A stretch of 64,000 nucleotides of DNA from Platynereis dumerilii (GCA_026936325.1 JAPTHN010000008.1:53113706-53177705), one strand, 5' to 3'. Shown: positions 1 to 12,118, counted from the stretch's first letter. Notes: generated by a model not told the origin, from the letters alone. Program-made: numbers and translations.

Positions 1-13
1 AATGTTGTACACA

Positions 14-1625
14 GGCCATTCTCAAATTTCAGGACATAGTGCCCTGGAAAATGTGGTAACGGAATCAACTTTCGATGCAAAAATCTGCTTTATGTAAGTC
101 TTATTTTCAGAAGTACTTCATCTTAGATCAATCTTTTCTTTAATTAAATATCGATTTTTTGTGGTAACGGAGTGGACAGGAACTGGTAACGGAGTGGACA
201 GGAACAGTTTTGTTTTCTCTTTTAAGTGCATTCTAATAATAATGATAATAGTAGTTCATTTATATAGCGCTAGATTCTATTATATTGCTTTCCAATGCTG
301 AATCCAAAAGATTATTTATAGTATTTTCTGAATAAATGAGTCTTCAAATGTCGCTTAAAGTTGTCCAGTTTTTCATGTTTCCTCATATTGTCCGGCAGGC
401 TATTCCAGAGTTTTGGAGCCAATCTAAAAAATGCTCTGTCAACAACAGTGTTGTGGTTTTTAACGTTTGGAATGGATAAGATCAGGCAGTTGCGGAGATT
501 ATGATCATTTTGTCTGAGAGTAAGCAGTTATTGGAGGTACTTTGCAGCCTGCCCAGTCAGCACTTTCCAAGTTAGAGTAAGAATCCTGTATTCGATACGT
601 ACAGGGATTGTAAGCCAGTGGAGGTCGTGTATGTGTTTAGAGACGCTATCATATTTACGAGTCTATTTATCAGCCGGACTGCACTGTTCTGAGCTATTTG
701 CAGTTTGTTCTCTAAGGCTTTATTGACTCCAAAAAGTAGGCTATTTCCATAGTCCAGGTGGGGAGTGACTATGGCATTCACAACAGTCTTAAGATCCCCA
801 GTCTGCAAGCATTTGCGGATTTTTGCAATATTCCTAATGTTGAAATAAACACTACGGCACATTGACTTGTTTTTCCATCGACATATTTGCTTCAAACCTC
901 TTTTTAGGAGTTACAAAGTTATGATTGGATTCTGTTAAATCCTGTCACCCCAAACATTATATACATAAAATTTCTTTGAAAAAGTATCACTGGTAAGCTT
1001 AGAATTGGAGGGAACGGAGTGGACATTTCAGTGAGACCAAACAATTTTCCAATGATTGATTGATTGATTCTTTATGAAAATGATGCCTTAATTTGTGGAA
1101 TACCTGTTTAATTAAAATCTGCAAAGCTGTGGTAGTGTGGCGCATGTGCATCTTACGACATTAAGTGGAAATTGCTCATTAAAAACAATAACTAGCCGAG
1201 CTATGGCAAGGTACGGAGTGGACAAAAAAATAAACATAAGCTAGTAACACGTCTTTACATCAATTAATTCAATGAAATGAAATAAGAAAAAAGTTTAATA
1301 TGATGTATATATTAATTCAGGTCTATATTCTCATGAATCGCTGCATCGTGCACAAAAACTTTGAAATGATGGTACATTAGGAGGAAAATAAACACTTGAT
1401 TTTGTCATGTCAGGTCCAGTGACAGGGAAAAATAATTGATTTGGCACGGATTACTGGACACAATGCACCAACAAATTTCCAATAAATGACTTTTTGTTCC
1501 AAATGCAGAGGTTCTAAATAGAAATATGAATAACAGATGTAGAGTGACACTTCAGATTAATTGCATTCAAATTAATGTCAGGGAGCTGGAGTGACGCAAA
1601 TTGTCCCAAAATTTGAGAATGACCC
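14..1625. mobile_element. Non-autonomous TIR DNA element, family unknown
   Basis: The ends form an imperfect inverted repeat: GGCCATTCTCAAATTTCAGG near 14 and, on the opposite strand, GGGTCATTCTCAAATTTTGG ending at 1625. The interior carries about five copies of a GGTAACGGAGTGGACA-like motif (near 52, 160, 184, 1012 and 1210), in the same orientation. A LINE fragment sits inside. I see no transposase and no clear target-site duplication, so the outer limits are approximate. The end sequence resembles that of the large foldback at 59848-62215, which may mean a shared superfamily. Confidence 0.5.
232..912 (-). mobile_element. CR1/L2-type LINE, 3' fragment
   Basis: Read on the minus strand, 895-572 encodes the post-catalytic region of a LINE reverse transcriptase, with HLDYGNSLLFGV followed by LQIAQNSAVRLI, a pattern typical of CR1/L2-group proteins. 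Further toward 232 the same strand shows a degenerate C-terminal end of the AFFRLAPKLWNSLP type. The element ends in an AAT-rich tail next to a TATATAGCGC motif. The LINE at 19.3 kb ends the same way, so both belong to one family. The catalytic RT core and endonuclease are missing (5'-truncated) and the reading frame is interrupted. Confidence 0.75.
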
Positions 1626-2212
1626 ATACAACGACCGTGCTACAGACGATGCTGGGCTGTACATGTGTTGTTGTGACAAGTTCCACCAGAAATAGCCAGT
1701 TATGCGACCCTTGACCTGTGAAAGCTAGTCCCTTTATTTTCCTAAATAATTTTTTTGTTACGGTGGGCCACCAGAAGTGAATGGGCTCAAGTGAAAATAT
1801 TGGTTAGATTGCAAGGTAAGTTTGAGTGAGATTGGTGAAATAGGGCGACCTCCACATTGCTAACAAGATTCCCCAAAAATGTTTGGGGTAAGAGCAGCTG
1901 TGCTGCTAATAAAAAGTATCGAAAAATTGATCGGTCCATGTTGTACGACTGATCTCATCTTTGAAGGAAAAAATCAAACCATTTCAGTATGAAAAAATTG
2001 TTGAAAGAACAAAACTAAAAGCCGTGTAAGGTAAAAATCACATTCCCAATCATTATGCTACCATGCTTACCTCCAAAACAAACAATTCAATTTAGATTAT
2101 ACTTCATTATGAATGTACACAATGTTATATTCACATATTATGTGACCTGCTCCACCAAAATGAGTTCAAAGTAAGCCTCCTATCATATTTAGTTGTGAAA
2201 ATATCTTTATTC
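1626..2212 (+). other. Intronic sequence, unit 0 (left part)
   Basis: From about 1900 this stretch matches the introns downstream of exons a1, a2 and a3 (landmarks GGTCCATGTTGTACGACTGA near 1934 and a TGTGACCTGCTCCACC stretch near 2140). A first-half CTLD exon would be expected about 450 bp upstream of the first landmark, but that position holds a transposon and no exon is visible. Nothing else coding is recognisable. Confidence 0.55.
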
Positions 2213-2297
2213 TACAGGTTGTCTACAGAAAAAGAGGACAGTCACTTTTCTTCTTTTTCACACTCATATAAGTTCAGGATTTGGTGATAAGTCTAAC

Positions 2298-2301
2298 ATA
2301 A
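2298..2301. repeat. Target-site duplication ATAA of the gypsy element
   Basis: ATAA directly precedes the left LTR, and ATAA at 12115-12118 directly follows the right LTR. A 4-bp duplication is usual for gypsy integrases and fixes the element's limits at 2302-12114. Confidence 0.75.
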
Positions 2302-3153
2302 TGTAAAAGGTAGGTGTGATATTTCAAATCAACCTGATGAAGGTCATATCTTTGACTCTAGAAGATCTTCTACTCATTTACATGCAGAGTTCAAATAAAG
2401 ACAAACAGTAGAATTGCTGTTTACACAATTGGTAGTCGAGAAGAACTGCTTTATTCAGAAAATCACAAGATATTTATATCAAACTTGGATCCCACCTGGT
2501 CGCACATTGCTAGGCAATAATAATCAAAATATCAACAAACATTGACAAAACTGAACATGCAGTTCCAGACTTAATTCTAGATTAATTCCTAGGATACATA
2601 CATGTAGCTACAGAACAATGATCTAGCTGATCTATATGGATTATTATAAGCCTACTCTGGACTTGAGTTCCTATATCAAGTTTAAACATTGACTTTTCAT
2701 ATAAAGCTTATAATTCTTAAATATATATTTCATTATACAGATTGAAAGGCAAGTTTAAACATTCACAATACAAGCAAGATAAGGGTTGCTAGGCCTACAA
2801 TTATATGGCTTGCATGCATTGACAAGTAGCACTATAGGCCAGGGGGCAGGAACTCTTGGACAATGAGGTATCATAAAACTCAGACCAGACTTGTAAGAAG
2901 CAATTATCTAAATGGCTTTCTGTTACAATCACAATGAGTTGAGACAAGCTATTCAAAGAGCCTACCAAATTTAGCCAGCCTAGTAACTTAGTCTGTATAC
3001 ATAGAAACACAATAGCAAAAGCAAACTTACAATTATACAGTGTAGCTAAAATGGAAATATCTTAAATGTGGATAGAACAGACTGAAGTGAATTTCAGGTA
3101 AGTTAAAATAAGTTATTAATACTTGTGTATAAAATATAGACTAGCTTCTCACA
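2302..3153 (-). repeat. LTR (3' LTR of the gypsy element)
   Basis: Direct repeat of 11159-12114; begins TGTAAAAGG and ends TCTCACA on the + strand. It lacks an internal stretch of about 104 bp that is present in the other LTR, and is otherwise about 99% alike by eye. Confidence 0.9.
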
Positions 3154-4160
3154 TCACTCACCCCCCCCCCCCCAGAAGAAAGCTGAGACATTATTGTTGA
3201 AGCTGATTAGTTAATAGAAAAATAAAGAGATAGGTAGTCTTATGAAAAAGGAATCATAATTAACTAATAATTGAGTAACCATTGAGACATAATAATTAAC
3301 AGTGGTGCTACCAGGCAGAAATGCAGCATAAAATAAGCAGTGGATAAAATCAATGTACATATATAATTTGTAATAAAACAACATAATTGAGACAAGCAAT
3401 AATCAATCACGCGTGAGCACATTGTGCTGGTGTGAATAAGGGGCACATGGGTATGTGAGCGTCCTTTTATAAGTGTCAGGGTCAAGAATCAATGCCCAAT
3501 TGCGTGGCTCAATGCCCTCCGAAATGTCATTAGAGACAAGTGTCCATGAGAGAGGCGAGTTGAGTGTGAAGAGTACTTGTCTATGCAAGCATGGAGCGGT
3601 TCGATCATGTTATGCAACTTGGGGAGCGAGGCATAAATGGAGCGCTGTCATGGAGTGCAAGGTCAATGGAGCGTGCTGGTCTTGGAGACAAAGGTGTCAA
3701 TGGTCACTTGGTCATTGAGGCAGCATACATAACATTGAGACATAATACTCAAATGGCACCTGGCTAATGTATTCAAGCTGTGACTAGACTGACTTAAGTT
3801 AAAGTGGGTATTCTTTAAGAAATTGGCTAAGCCAGCCTACTTTAAACATACAAACGTTAAATATACAAGCAATTTGACATTATGCAATAAAATGATACAA
3901 AATTTGAGAAGGAGGAGTAAACAGCTTTTCTGATAGATATAAACTAAACTAACATCTGTGGAAAGCATGCCATAGGCCATTGCTGTAAAGAGATAGGAGG
4001 GATAGAAGAGAAAACAAGTTTATATAATAATACATTAAAACAATTTGCGACTGAAAGTAGACTTATGACTAACTAATATAACTCCCTAAGGTGCCACTAA
4101 AACGACTGACAGATCACTGGGTCAAAGACTCGTTAGGCTGGTAAGGAAGAGAGTGAGAAG

Positions 4161-6094
4161 TTAGCATGTAGGAGGGCTGTGAAGCTTCAGTTTCCATTCC
4201 TGGAGCAAGGACAGGCCAAATCCTGGCCGCTTCGACAGTGGTTTGGGTCTCAGGGGCGGAGGGAAAATGCTGTGAAGTGGGGCTGTAAGAGCCAGTGTTT
4301 CTGGTTGCTCCGTGGGCTCAAGGGTAGATTTTAGGGTGACAGAGCGACGATACTTAAGGCAGCGCCAGCGAATGTACAAGCAAGCAACAGCAGAGAAGAT
4401 GAGAAAGATGCATGCAAGATTAATAAAAGTGAGCAGTGATGGAGTGCGAGAAACAGCTGGAATTTTGGGGACTTTGACACTTAATGGTTGAATGGGGTGC
4501 CAAAGAGTTTCTAATTCTACGTCGTGAATGGGGCCAGTGTCCAGAGACTTGTACTCTGATAAGGCAGTATGCAAAGCTTCAAAGTCATGCCCGGTACCTG
4601 GGTTGGTGAAATTGAAGTATTTTGCGACCAGCACAAGAGGCATTGCATACCGTCTAGATAAGTAGAGTTTATCGACACAGGTTATTGTGAAGCCAGTCCC
4701 TGCGAGGGTGCATGGTTGAAGACACGTCACATTATGAGTGCCCTGGGGCAGTTTGACATATTGGACCGGTCGGCCAGGACAACGGACCGCGAGTGAGTCT
4801 CCATGCGTGGCTATGGCATATTGATTTAAATCTATGGTTGAAATCAAGGGAGCTTGCCCAAGCTCTTGTACCGTGACCTTACATGCCTTTAAGAGGTGTG
4901 GTTGCTTGGTAAGGAAACCACGGGCACATTTCATTCTCGTTAGTCCATACTCAGTGGAGCTAGCACACACGGCAGGAGAATGACCTCGGCGACGATCACC
5001 CGGAAGTAGTATGTTGCCGGACATGGTATCTATAGCATAAGAGGGCTCTAACTGTAAATTCACAGCATAAGACGAATTACTGAATGGCACAGGGTGTGAC
5101 ATGATGTGATACAATAAATATGGCCTAGGAGCAATAAGAGGAATTTCTATCTTGTAGAGCAACTGGGTGGTCCTACGCCAAAGAGGAGAGACAGTTAAGT
5201 AACGGTAGTACCAACCTAAATCGTCAATGACCTTGTGCTGAGCCGATGCCTGAACGAGAATCTCTTTCAACTGCTCCTCCGAGAGAAGTGACCTTGTTAG
5301 ATGACCTTGTTCGAGCGGTTATACAAGGTAACCTGCCCTTGGTATTGGGAGGTGGCGAGGTCCAGGACGTCAAGATATCGATCGAGGTCGGTCTTGAGAG
5401 TGACGCGTCTCACTCGTCGAGCGTTGTCCTGGACGGCATGGTTGAGTGATAGGATGGCAGAGTCCAGCTTCAGGACTTGGTGGCGAAGATGGCGATGCTG
5501 AATGGCTAGTCGGTTGACATAGCTTGTTGTCTGGTTGACGACCGAGGCTAGCGTACCGTAGGCGTGGGCCAGAGCTTCTTGATGCCCTCCTAGTTCAGCC
5601 ATGGTGGCTCGGAAGCGTGTCAGTTGGCTGTCGGTGGCGACGCCGAAGAGGTGGTGCAGGAGGGAGCCCCCGATGTCTAGAAGCCCTCGTTTGGTCCTCG
5701 AATGATGTGGAGGCATGTTGAGGACCTGTCGGAGGTGATCTCTGCGAATGTTGAAGGGCATGAGATCGACCTCAGCTCCTGGCAGGTTAGTGATGGACTC
5801 GTATGTGTAGTCGAGCCCATCCACTCTCTTGGCGAGGTCGGTGGGGTAGGGAGGTGGTTCCAAGGTCACGTAGACGTCCCATGTGGCCACGACCTGTCGA
5901 AGGGACTCTCCACCGAGGACGCTGACTCCATCAGGCAATTCAGTCACGAGCACCGGTGTGGTGTCGTCTGGTTGATTGGCAGTGGTCGCATGTAGAGAGG
6001 AGCAGAACAGCAAGCAGTGCAGAAGTATGTACAATATATACAGGTGTGGTCTTAGCTCTATGTAGCCTGAGGTCCCAGTAAGTGACGAACGCAT
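4161..6094 (-). mobile_element. env-like region of the gypsy fossil
   Basis: This region encodes pieces of an envelope-type glycoprotein like those of errantiviruses and baculovirus F proteins. Visible parts are a hydrophobic leader near the start (right end), a dibasic furin-type cleavage motif followed by a glycine-rich hydrophobic fusion-peptide-like segment, a heptad-rich stretch, and near the end (left) a single membrane-spanning segment with a basic cytoplasmic tail. Placement after pol fits an env. It is treated as a fossil: the region is not one continuous frame. The F-type assignment rests on motif layout only. Confidence 0.7.
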
Positions 6095-6963
6095 TCGATG
6101 AGGTCCCTACGAAGCTTCTTTTGAAGGGCTGCTGGAGGAGCTACACTGGGTCGTTTGGCGCCGCGTGGTAGATAGATCCAGGCCCTCTTGTGTGAGACTG
6201 GGATGTCTGGGTCGTGAGGTCGTCGAGCGACGTCGCGGTGACATTTCTTGGCTGGCAGACGTCGCTGGACCAAGGCAGTGCGACGTTGAAATGTGGCCGC
6301 GGTGCTGACTGCGGTGTGGGTTGCTGTGTTGGCTGTGGTGCTGGCTGTGGTGCTGGCTGTGGCGCTGGTTGTGGTACTGGCTGTTGCACGAAGTGACGAG
6401 CGACCTTGCTGTATGGAGCCTTGGGGAGCTTCTTTGTCCTTGGTGGCTGGGCTGAGTGCGTGGCAGCAGCAGGAGTGGCAGCAGCAGGAGTGGCAGCAGC
6501 AGGAGTGGCAGCAGCAGGAGTGGCAGCAGCAGGAGTGGCAGCAGCAGGAGTGACAGCAGCAGGAGTGACAGCAGCAGGAGTGACAGCAGCAGGAGTGACA
6601 GCAGCCTCGAAGAGTAGCAGGACTGGCAACAGCAGGCTGGACAGCAGTTGGAGTGGCTGTGGACTTGATGAGTCGTGAAGTGGCAGTCTTAGCACGTCTT
6701 GAAGATTTTGCAGGCAATTTTGCTGAGGCTTTCCCTGGAGAGTTGCTAGCAGCAGGCTGTGCTCGAGCAGAGTGAGGAGCAGAGGGTTGGCCCTGGGGTA
6801 AAGAGCATGGCGTTCTGCTTGACTGACGCCTGGCGTCATGGGGCGCTGGTTGGTGATTGGCCGGCGTGGTCACTGGAGCATCTCTTGCATGCCTTGGCAG
6901 GTCGAGGCTTGTCTCTGGAGGTGCCAGGCTGTGGATCCAGGGGCGTATTAGGCAGTGTGGCAT
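6058..6963 (-). mobile_element. Proline/alanine-rich frames between pol and env (gypsy fossil)
   Basis: Two overlapping minus-strand frames cover this stretch. Both are low-complexity and are dominated by a 15-bp tandem repeat, which reads as TPAAV/TPAAA pentapeptides in one frame and as cysteine/histidine-rich pentapeptides in the other. It probably holds the end of pol or a linker before env. I recognise no conserved domain. Confidence 0.45.
6459..6606. repeat. 15-bp minisatellite inside the gypsy element
   Basis: About ten head-to-tail copies of GGCAGCAGCAGGAGT, the last few reading GACAGCAGCAGGAGT. The period is a multiple of three, so copy number can change without altering the frame. 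Confidence 0.9.
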
Positions 6964-7059
6964 TGGCAGGGGGGTCGGTGGAAGGCAGGGGCGGAGCTTG
7001 TAGTCCTTGTCGTTTGGAAGACTTGTGAGACTGCCTGACTGGTCGTGGATTCAGCTCGT

Positions 7060-10056
7060 CCCATACAATGTTGGGATCGACTAATTTGACCTTATTGATG
7101 TTTAAGGTCTTTTGCTTGCCTGTCTGCTGGTGGACAAGCCAAACAACTTTGTTCCTGACCCTTGTGACGGTCCATTATGGGTCCCATTTGCTCGTGAGGG
7201 TCAATGGGGCTGCTGCCTTGATGACGACTGTGTCCCCTGGTTCGAAGGTCCCTGTGTTGGCCTGCTGCGCCAGTCGTTCCCTGTTGTATAGCCTGGAATC
7301 CTCAGTTGCTTGTGAGGCTAGCCTGAGGGCGTCGGCGATGTGTTGCAAACGAGGCTCCAGCAGGGGTTCATCCTTGAGGAGACGTGTGATGGGAAGCCTC
7401 GGTCTTCTGGCGTACATCAGGTAGAATGGGGTGTGACCTGTGGTTGTGGACACGGCGCTGTTGTAGCTGAGCAGGGCAGGTCCTAGGCTGTCCTGCCAGT
7501 TGTCTCGAGTGTTGTTGATGAGTCGGGTGATGATCGACTTGAGCGTGCCGTTGAATCTTTCACACTCCCATTTGCTTGGGGATTGTAACTGGTCGTCCTT
7601 CGATGTTCAATGCCCAGGGCTTGCAGGTACTCGCGAAGGGCCGTGGCTCCGAATTCTAGCCCGAGGTCCGTGAGTATCACTTCCGGATATGAGTGACGAG
7701 GGAAGAAGTCTCTCGTGAAGCGTCGCCAGACCTCCTCACTTGTCTTCGCTGCCAGTGGATATGCTTCGGCCCAGCCAGTGCAGTGGTCTATCATTGTGAG
7801 GATGTAGGAATTGCCTTGTGGTGACTTGACGAGAGGCCCTATGAGGTCCGCTGCCACCATTTGCATCGGGGCCCTCGGAAGTGGCATCTGGCCCATGGGC
7901 GCCTTCGGTGTTGCTCGGGAGTGAATGATGCACGTGGGGCAGATGGCTACTTGCTCTTTGACCTCTCGTGTCATGGCTGGCCAGACGAAGGCTTCTTGGA
8001 CCTTGCGAAGCGTCTTGAATGCTGCCATGTGGCCGACTTCGATGTGAGCTTGTCGTACCACTTCTTGCCGATGACCAGGAGGAAGGACAAGCCTGGGGTA
8101 GTCGGGTGCGTACTTGTGTGGGCGATCCACAGAGTAGAGCATGCCGTTGATGACCTCGTAGCCGCTGTCCTCATCATGCCGATCTTCCCATTGTGGCATG
8201 TCCCTCTGATCGTTGGCGATGGCATGCAGGTCGAGTCCATAGATGGCGTGCCGAGGCTCGTCGGTGTGCAGGTCAGGCAGTGGGTCTTCTAGGTACCAGT
8301 CGGTGTTGATGGTCTCCCGCTGCTTGATTCTGGACAACATGTCGGCTCTGATGTTCAGCTTGCCCTTATGGTACTCGACCTTGCAGTTGTACTCAGCCAT
8401 GAGCACCGCCCAACATTGGATTCTGGTATTGTTCATTTCTTTGGTGAAGAGGCTCAGTAAGGGCTTGTGGTCGGTGAACGTCCGGAAGGAACTACCCCAG
8501 AGGTACAGCCTAAGCTGACGTAAGGCGTACACGACGCCGAAGCCTTCTTTCTCTATCGTCGCCCACTTCCGTTGCGCTGGCGACAGCTGTTTGGAGAGGT
8601 AGACCACTGGACGCTCGATGCCCTCGTCGTCTTGCTGGCACAATATGGCGCCCACCGCGTAGTCGCACGCGTCTGTATAAAGCAGGAAGGGCCTGTCGGT
8701 GCGTGGGTGCGCCATGACGCTGTCACTGGCGAGGGCCTGCTTCAAGAGGTTGAAGGCTTGCTGATGCCTGTCTGTCCAATGGAATCTGGCGTGCTTCCTT
8801 GTCAGCTCGACGAGCGGTTCGGCGATCTCGGCGAAGCCTCGGATGCAGGTCCTATAGTAATTAGCCATTCCGAGGAAGGACCTCACTTCCGGTATGTCCT
8901 GTGGCGACGCCATGCGGACGATCGCCGAGACCTTTTCTGGATCAGCACTCAGGCCTGCTTCGCTGACAATGTAGCCCAAAAGCTTGACTTTGCGAAGGCC
9001 GAAGACACACTTGGCTGGGTTGAGCTTCAAGTTGAACTGTTGTAGTCGTTCGAAGAGGAGCTGCAGGTGCTTGATGTGCTCTTCCTGTGTCCGTGAGTAC
9101 ACGACAACGTCGTCAATGTACAGGAGACAGACGGTGCCGATGAGGCCCTTGAAGACGATTTCCATGGCTCGTTGAAAAGCCTGCGACGCGTTACATAGGC
9201 CCATGGGGAGCCGCGTCCAGGAGAAGAGTCCTCGGTGGCAGATGAAGGCCGTCTTCTCTTGGTCGTCAGGGTGGATGGGCAATTGGTGGAAGCCCGACTT
9301 GAGGTCCAAGGTGGAGAAGATGGACGCCCCTTGCAATTGGTCGAAGATATCTCGAATCAGAGGGATGGGATAGGCGTCCTTCTTCGTGACTTTGTTGAGG
9401 GCAGTAAAGTCAACGCAAAATCTTAATTCGTCGGTTCCCTTCTTGGGGTCGAGGACCACTGGTGAAGCCCAAGGAGACGCCGAAGGTGTGATCACGCCCT
9501 GTTCAAGCAGATTGTCGATGTGTTCATCAAGGGCCTTGCGCTTGGAGAGGGCTAATCGGTAGGGTCGTCTTTTGACAGGAGGGCCTTCGGTGTAGATCCT
9601 CACCGATATGTCAGGATGGCAGCCAAGTGGTTCTCCCTTTGCAGCGAAGAGGTCTTCGTTATCAGCGATGCACTTCTTAATCAGAGGACACTCCATCGTG
9701 GGTGGTCGATCTCCGAGGGATTCAAGTGAGCTGACACCTGCAGCTGGGATGAGGGGCAACTTGTGTTGTCGCCACGTGAGGGTTCCAGTGGCATAGTCAA
9801 TGTGGGCTCCGTCGTCTGCTAGCACGTCCCTCCCCAGGATCATGGCGTGACTGATGCCCTCGACTATTATGACTGGAATGGGTCCCAAGGCGTCCTCTTG
9901 CACTTCGGTGGCCCCCAGTACTGATATGTTGTGGCCTGTGACCCCACAGAGTGGTGTCGAACGTTGAAGGACAGGCCGTCTTCCAGTTGATAAGCAGAGT
10001 AAGTTGTATTCTGAGCGCCTTAGGACGGTACGAGATGCACCGGTGTCAAGGAGCAC
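7060..10056 (-). mobile_element. pol region of the gypsy fossil (PR, RT, RNase H, IN)
   Basis: Read on the minus strand from about 10056, the region shows an aspartic protease DTGAS motif, a gypsy-type reverse transcriptase with the YIDD active-site box, an RNase H domain, then an integrase with an HHCC zinc-binding region and core. The last integrase part lies toward 7175. Domain order is that of Metaviridae. Much of it is a long open frame, consistent with a young insertion, but the whole pol is not a single frame and is described here as a fossil. Confidence 0.9.
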
Positions 10057-10115
10057 GTGAATGGTGCGCCCATAGATCGTGAGTTCTATGTAAACGCACT
10101 CCTCGCCTAAGGCGC

Positions 10116-10902
10116 TTAGTGGTTTTCCGACTTGCGAGGGCCATCGTTGTTGGACCTTCGTCGTTGCCTCTGGCGTTTTCGGCAGTCGCTGGAGATGTGG
10201 CCCTGTCGGCGGCAGTAAGAGCAGTATGGGGAGTCCTGGTCCGAAAAGTGGTCAGCGCCATCATCGTTGTGAGTTGCTGAGGCCCTTCGTCCGTGGTTCT
10301 GGGATCTGCTGGTGCTGCCCTGAGGTCCTCTTCTGTCTCCCCTCTGGTATGGCCGTCCTGTTGGTCCTGGTGTCCTCTTCGGTCCTGCGTCCATCAGACT
10401 GTAGAGTTGACATCAGCTTCGTGAACTGTGTGGTCAGTCCGCTCATCTGTCTCTTGACGTCTGCAAGGTCCTTGGCGAGGGCAGAGGTTGTGGCCTGGGC
10501 GATGGGAGGGGCTCCTCCGACTGCTCCGAGTTCCATGGGCTCTTCCTGCCGAACAGGTGTCGTGTCGTCCAGGGCCATCTGCAATCTGTAGTCATCCGCT
10601 TCATACTGCCTGACTAAGGTCATTGCTGCGTCAAACGTGGCTGGATGCCCTTCTCTGACGAGGCGCTCGACTATGTGCCGATCCTTGAGGCCTTTGAGGT
10701 ATTGACGAAGGAGCCATCGGTTCTGGTCGGCGTTCTGAACTCGTGCTTGGTCTAAGTACTGATGGAACTGCTGGGCGAGTAGAGGAGCTGCTGGATTCGC
10801 TGCTGCTGGATTGGCTGCTGCTGGATTGGCTGCTGCTGGATTCGCTGCTGCTGGATTCGCCACTGCTGGATTCTGTGGGGGCACTTGGCCTTGGTTGTTC
10901 AT
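10116..10902 (-). mobile_element. gag-like region of the gypsy fossil
   Basis: Minus-strand frames here encode a Gag-like polypeptide. It starts with a short alanine/asparagine/proline pentapeptide repeat, has a helical capsid-like middle, and ends in a basic region with one CCHC zinc knuckle (C-x2-C-x4-H-x4-C) just before the protease. Frames overlap between capsid-like part, knuckle and protease, as is common in gypsy elements. Confidence 0.8.
10786..10866. repeat. 15-bp tandem repeat at the gag start
   Basis: About five copies of TGCTGCTGGATTSGC, reading as NPAAA pentapeptides on the minus strand. Like the minisatellite at 6459-6606 it keeps the reading frame. Confidence 0.8.
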
Positions 10903-11158
10903 GGTGACGATGTGGAGGTGAAGTGAGGAACGAGGTGAAGGCAGTGCAGTGTGTAGAGGCAGAAGGTCCTGTGATGTGGAGATGACTTGGGAAGGCCTGA
11001 CTGGTTACTCAGCTATGTTAATGCAGCTTCAGCATGAGGATTCAGAGGTCCACGTCAATCCGGATTGGAGAGTCCTGTAGTCCATGTGGCTCTTGTAGTA
11101 CCAGTCGGGATGCTGACGGCTGAAGCTGCTGCGTTTTCAAATAGACAGGATCACCAGC

Positions 11159-12114
11159 TGTAAAAGGTAGGTGTGATATTTCAAATCAACCTGATGAAGG
11201 TCATATCTTTGACTCTAGAAGATCTTCTACTCATTTACATGCAGAGTTCAAATGAAGACAAACAGTAGAATTGCTGTTTACACAATTGGTAGTCGAGAAG
11301 AACTGCTTTATTCAGAAAATCACAAGATATTTATATCAAACTTGGATCCCATCTGGTCGCACATTGCTAGGCAATAATAATCAAAATATCAACAAACATT
11401 GACAAAACTGAACATGCAGTTCCAGACTTAATTCTAGATTAATTCCTAGGATACATACATGTAGCTACAGAACAATGATCTAGCTGATCTATATGGATTA
11501 TTATAGGCCTACTCTGGACTTGAGTTCCTATATCAAGTTTAAACATTGACTTTTCATATAAAGCTTATAATTCTTAAATATATATTGTATAATATATATC
11601 TTCTGTCTTCCTTTGTAGTTATCTATTTCATCATCACACATGTATCTTGTTGATATGCCGTTGTGAATAAAATAATATATATATATATATTTCATTATAC
11701 AGATTGAAAGGCAAGTTTAAACATTCACAATACAAGCAAGATAAGGGTTGCTAGGCCTACAATTATATGGCTTGCATGCATTGACAAGTAGCGCTATAGG
11801 CCAGGGGCATGAACTCTTGGACAATGAGGTATCATAAAACTCAGACCAGACTTGTAAGAAGCAATTATCTAAATGGCTTTCTGTTACAATCACAATGAGT
11901 TGAGACAAGCTATTCAAAGAGCCTACCAAATTTAGCCAGCCTAGTAACTTAGTCTGTATACATAGAAACACAATAGCAAAAGCAAACTTACAATTATACA
12001 GTGTAGCTAAAATGGAAATATCTTAAATGTGGATAGAACAGACTGAAGTGAATTTCAGGTAAGTTAAAATAAGTTATTAATACTTGTGTATAAAATATAG
12101 ACTAGCTTCTCACA
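11159..12114 (-). repeat. LTR (5' LTR of the gypsy element)
   Basis: Matches 2302-3153 but holds about 104 extra bases near 11585-11690 that end in an AT dinucleotide run. Just inside the LTR, on the minus strand, TGGTGATCCTGTC follows and is a candidate primer-binding site; I could not match it to a particular tRNA. Confidence 0.9.
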
Positions 12115-12118
12115 ATAA

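Larger units (their letters stand above)
2302..12114 (-). mobile_element. Ty3/gypsy LTR retrotransposon with env (errantivirus-like), fossil copy
   Basis: The element reads right to left: 5' LTR 11159-12114, gag-like region, pol, a proline/alanine-rich frame, an env-like region, then 3' LTR 2302-3153. LTRs start TG and end CA and are flanked by a 4-bp duplication. Pol order is protease, reverse transcriptase, RNase H, integrase, the gypsy order. Apart from one indel of about 100 bp, the LTRs differ at only about half a dozen positions, so the insertion is young. The internal region looks broken, with about two or three interruptions, although overlapping or shifted frames are normal between gag, pol and env in this family. 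A G-rich purine tract next to the 3' LTR is a candidate polypurine tract. The element lies inside the mariner remnant. Confidence 0.9.

Noticed and set aside
1611-1697. A frame reading TDDAGLYMCCC, which looks like the DxGxYxC end of an immunoglobulin domain.
   Set aside because: The stretch is short, starts inside a transposon end, reaches a stop after a few residues, has no other Ig strands and no recognisable splice context. Likely chance.
6214-6678. Plus-strand cysteine/glycine- and glutamine-rich frames.
   Set aside because: Antisense readings of the 15-bp repeat; low complexity, no domain.
7736-10591. Several plus-strand open frames of 60-160 codons across the gypsy region.
   Set aside because: They lie antisense to pol and gag and owe their length to the composition of the other strand.
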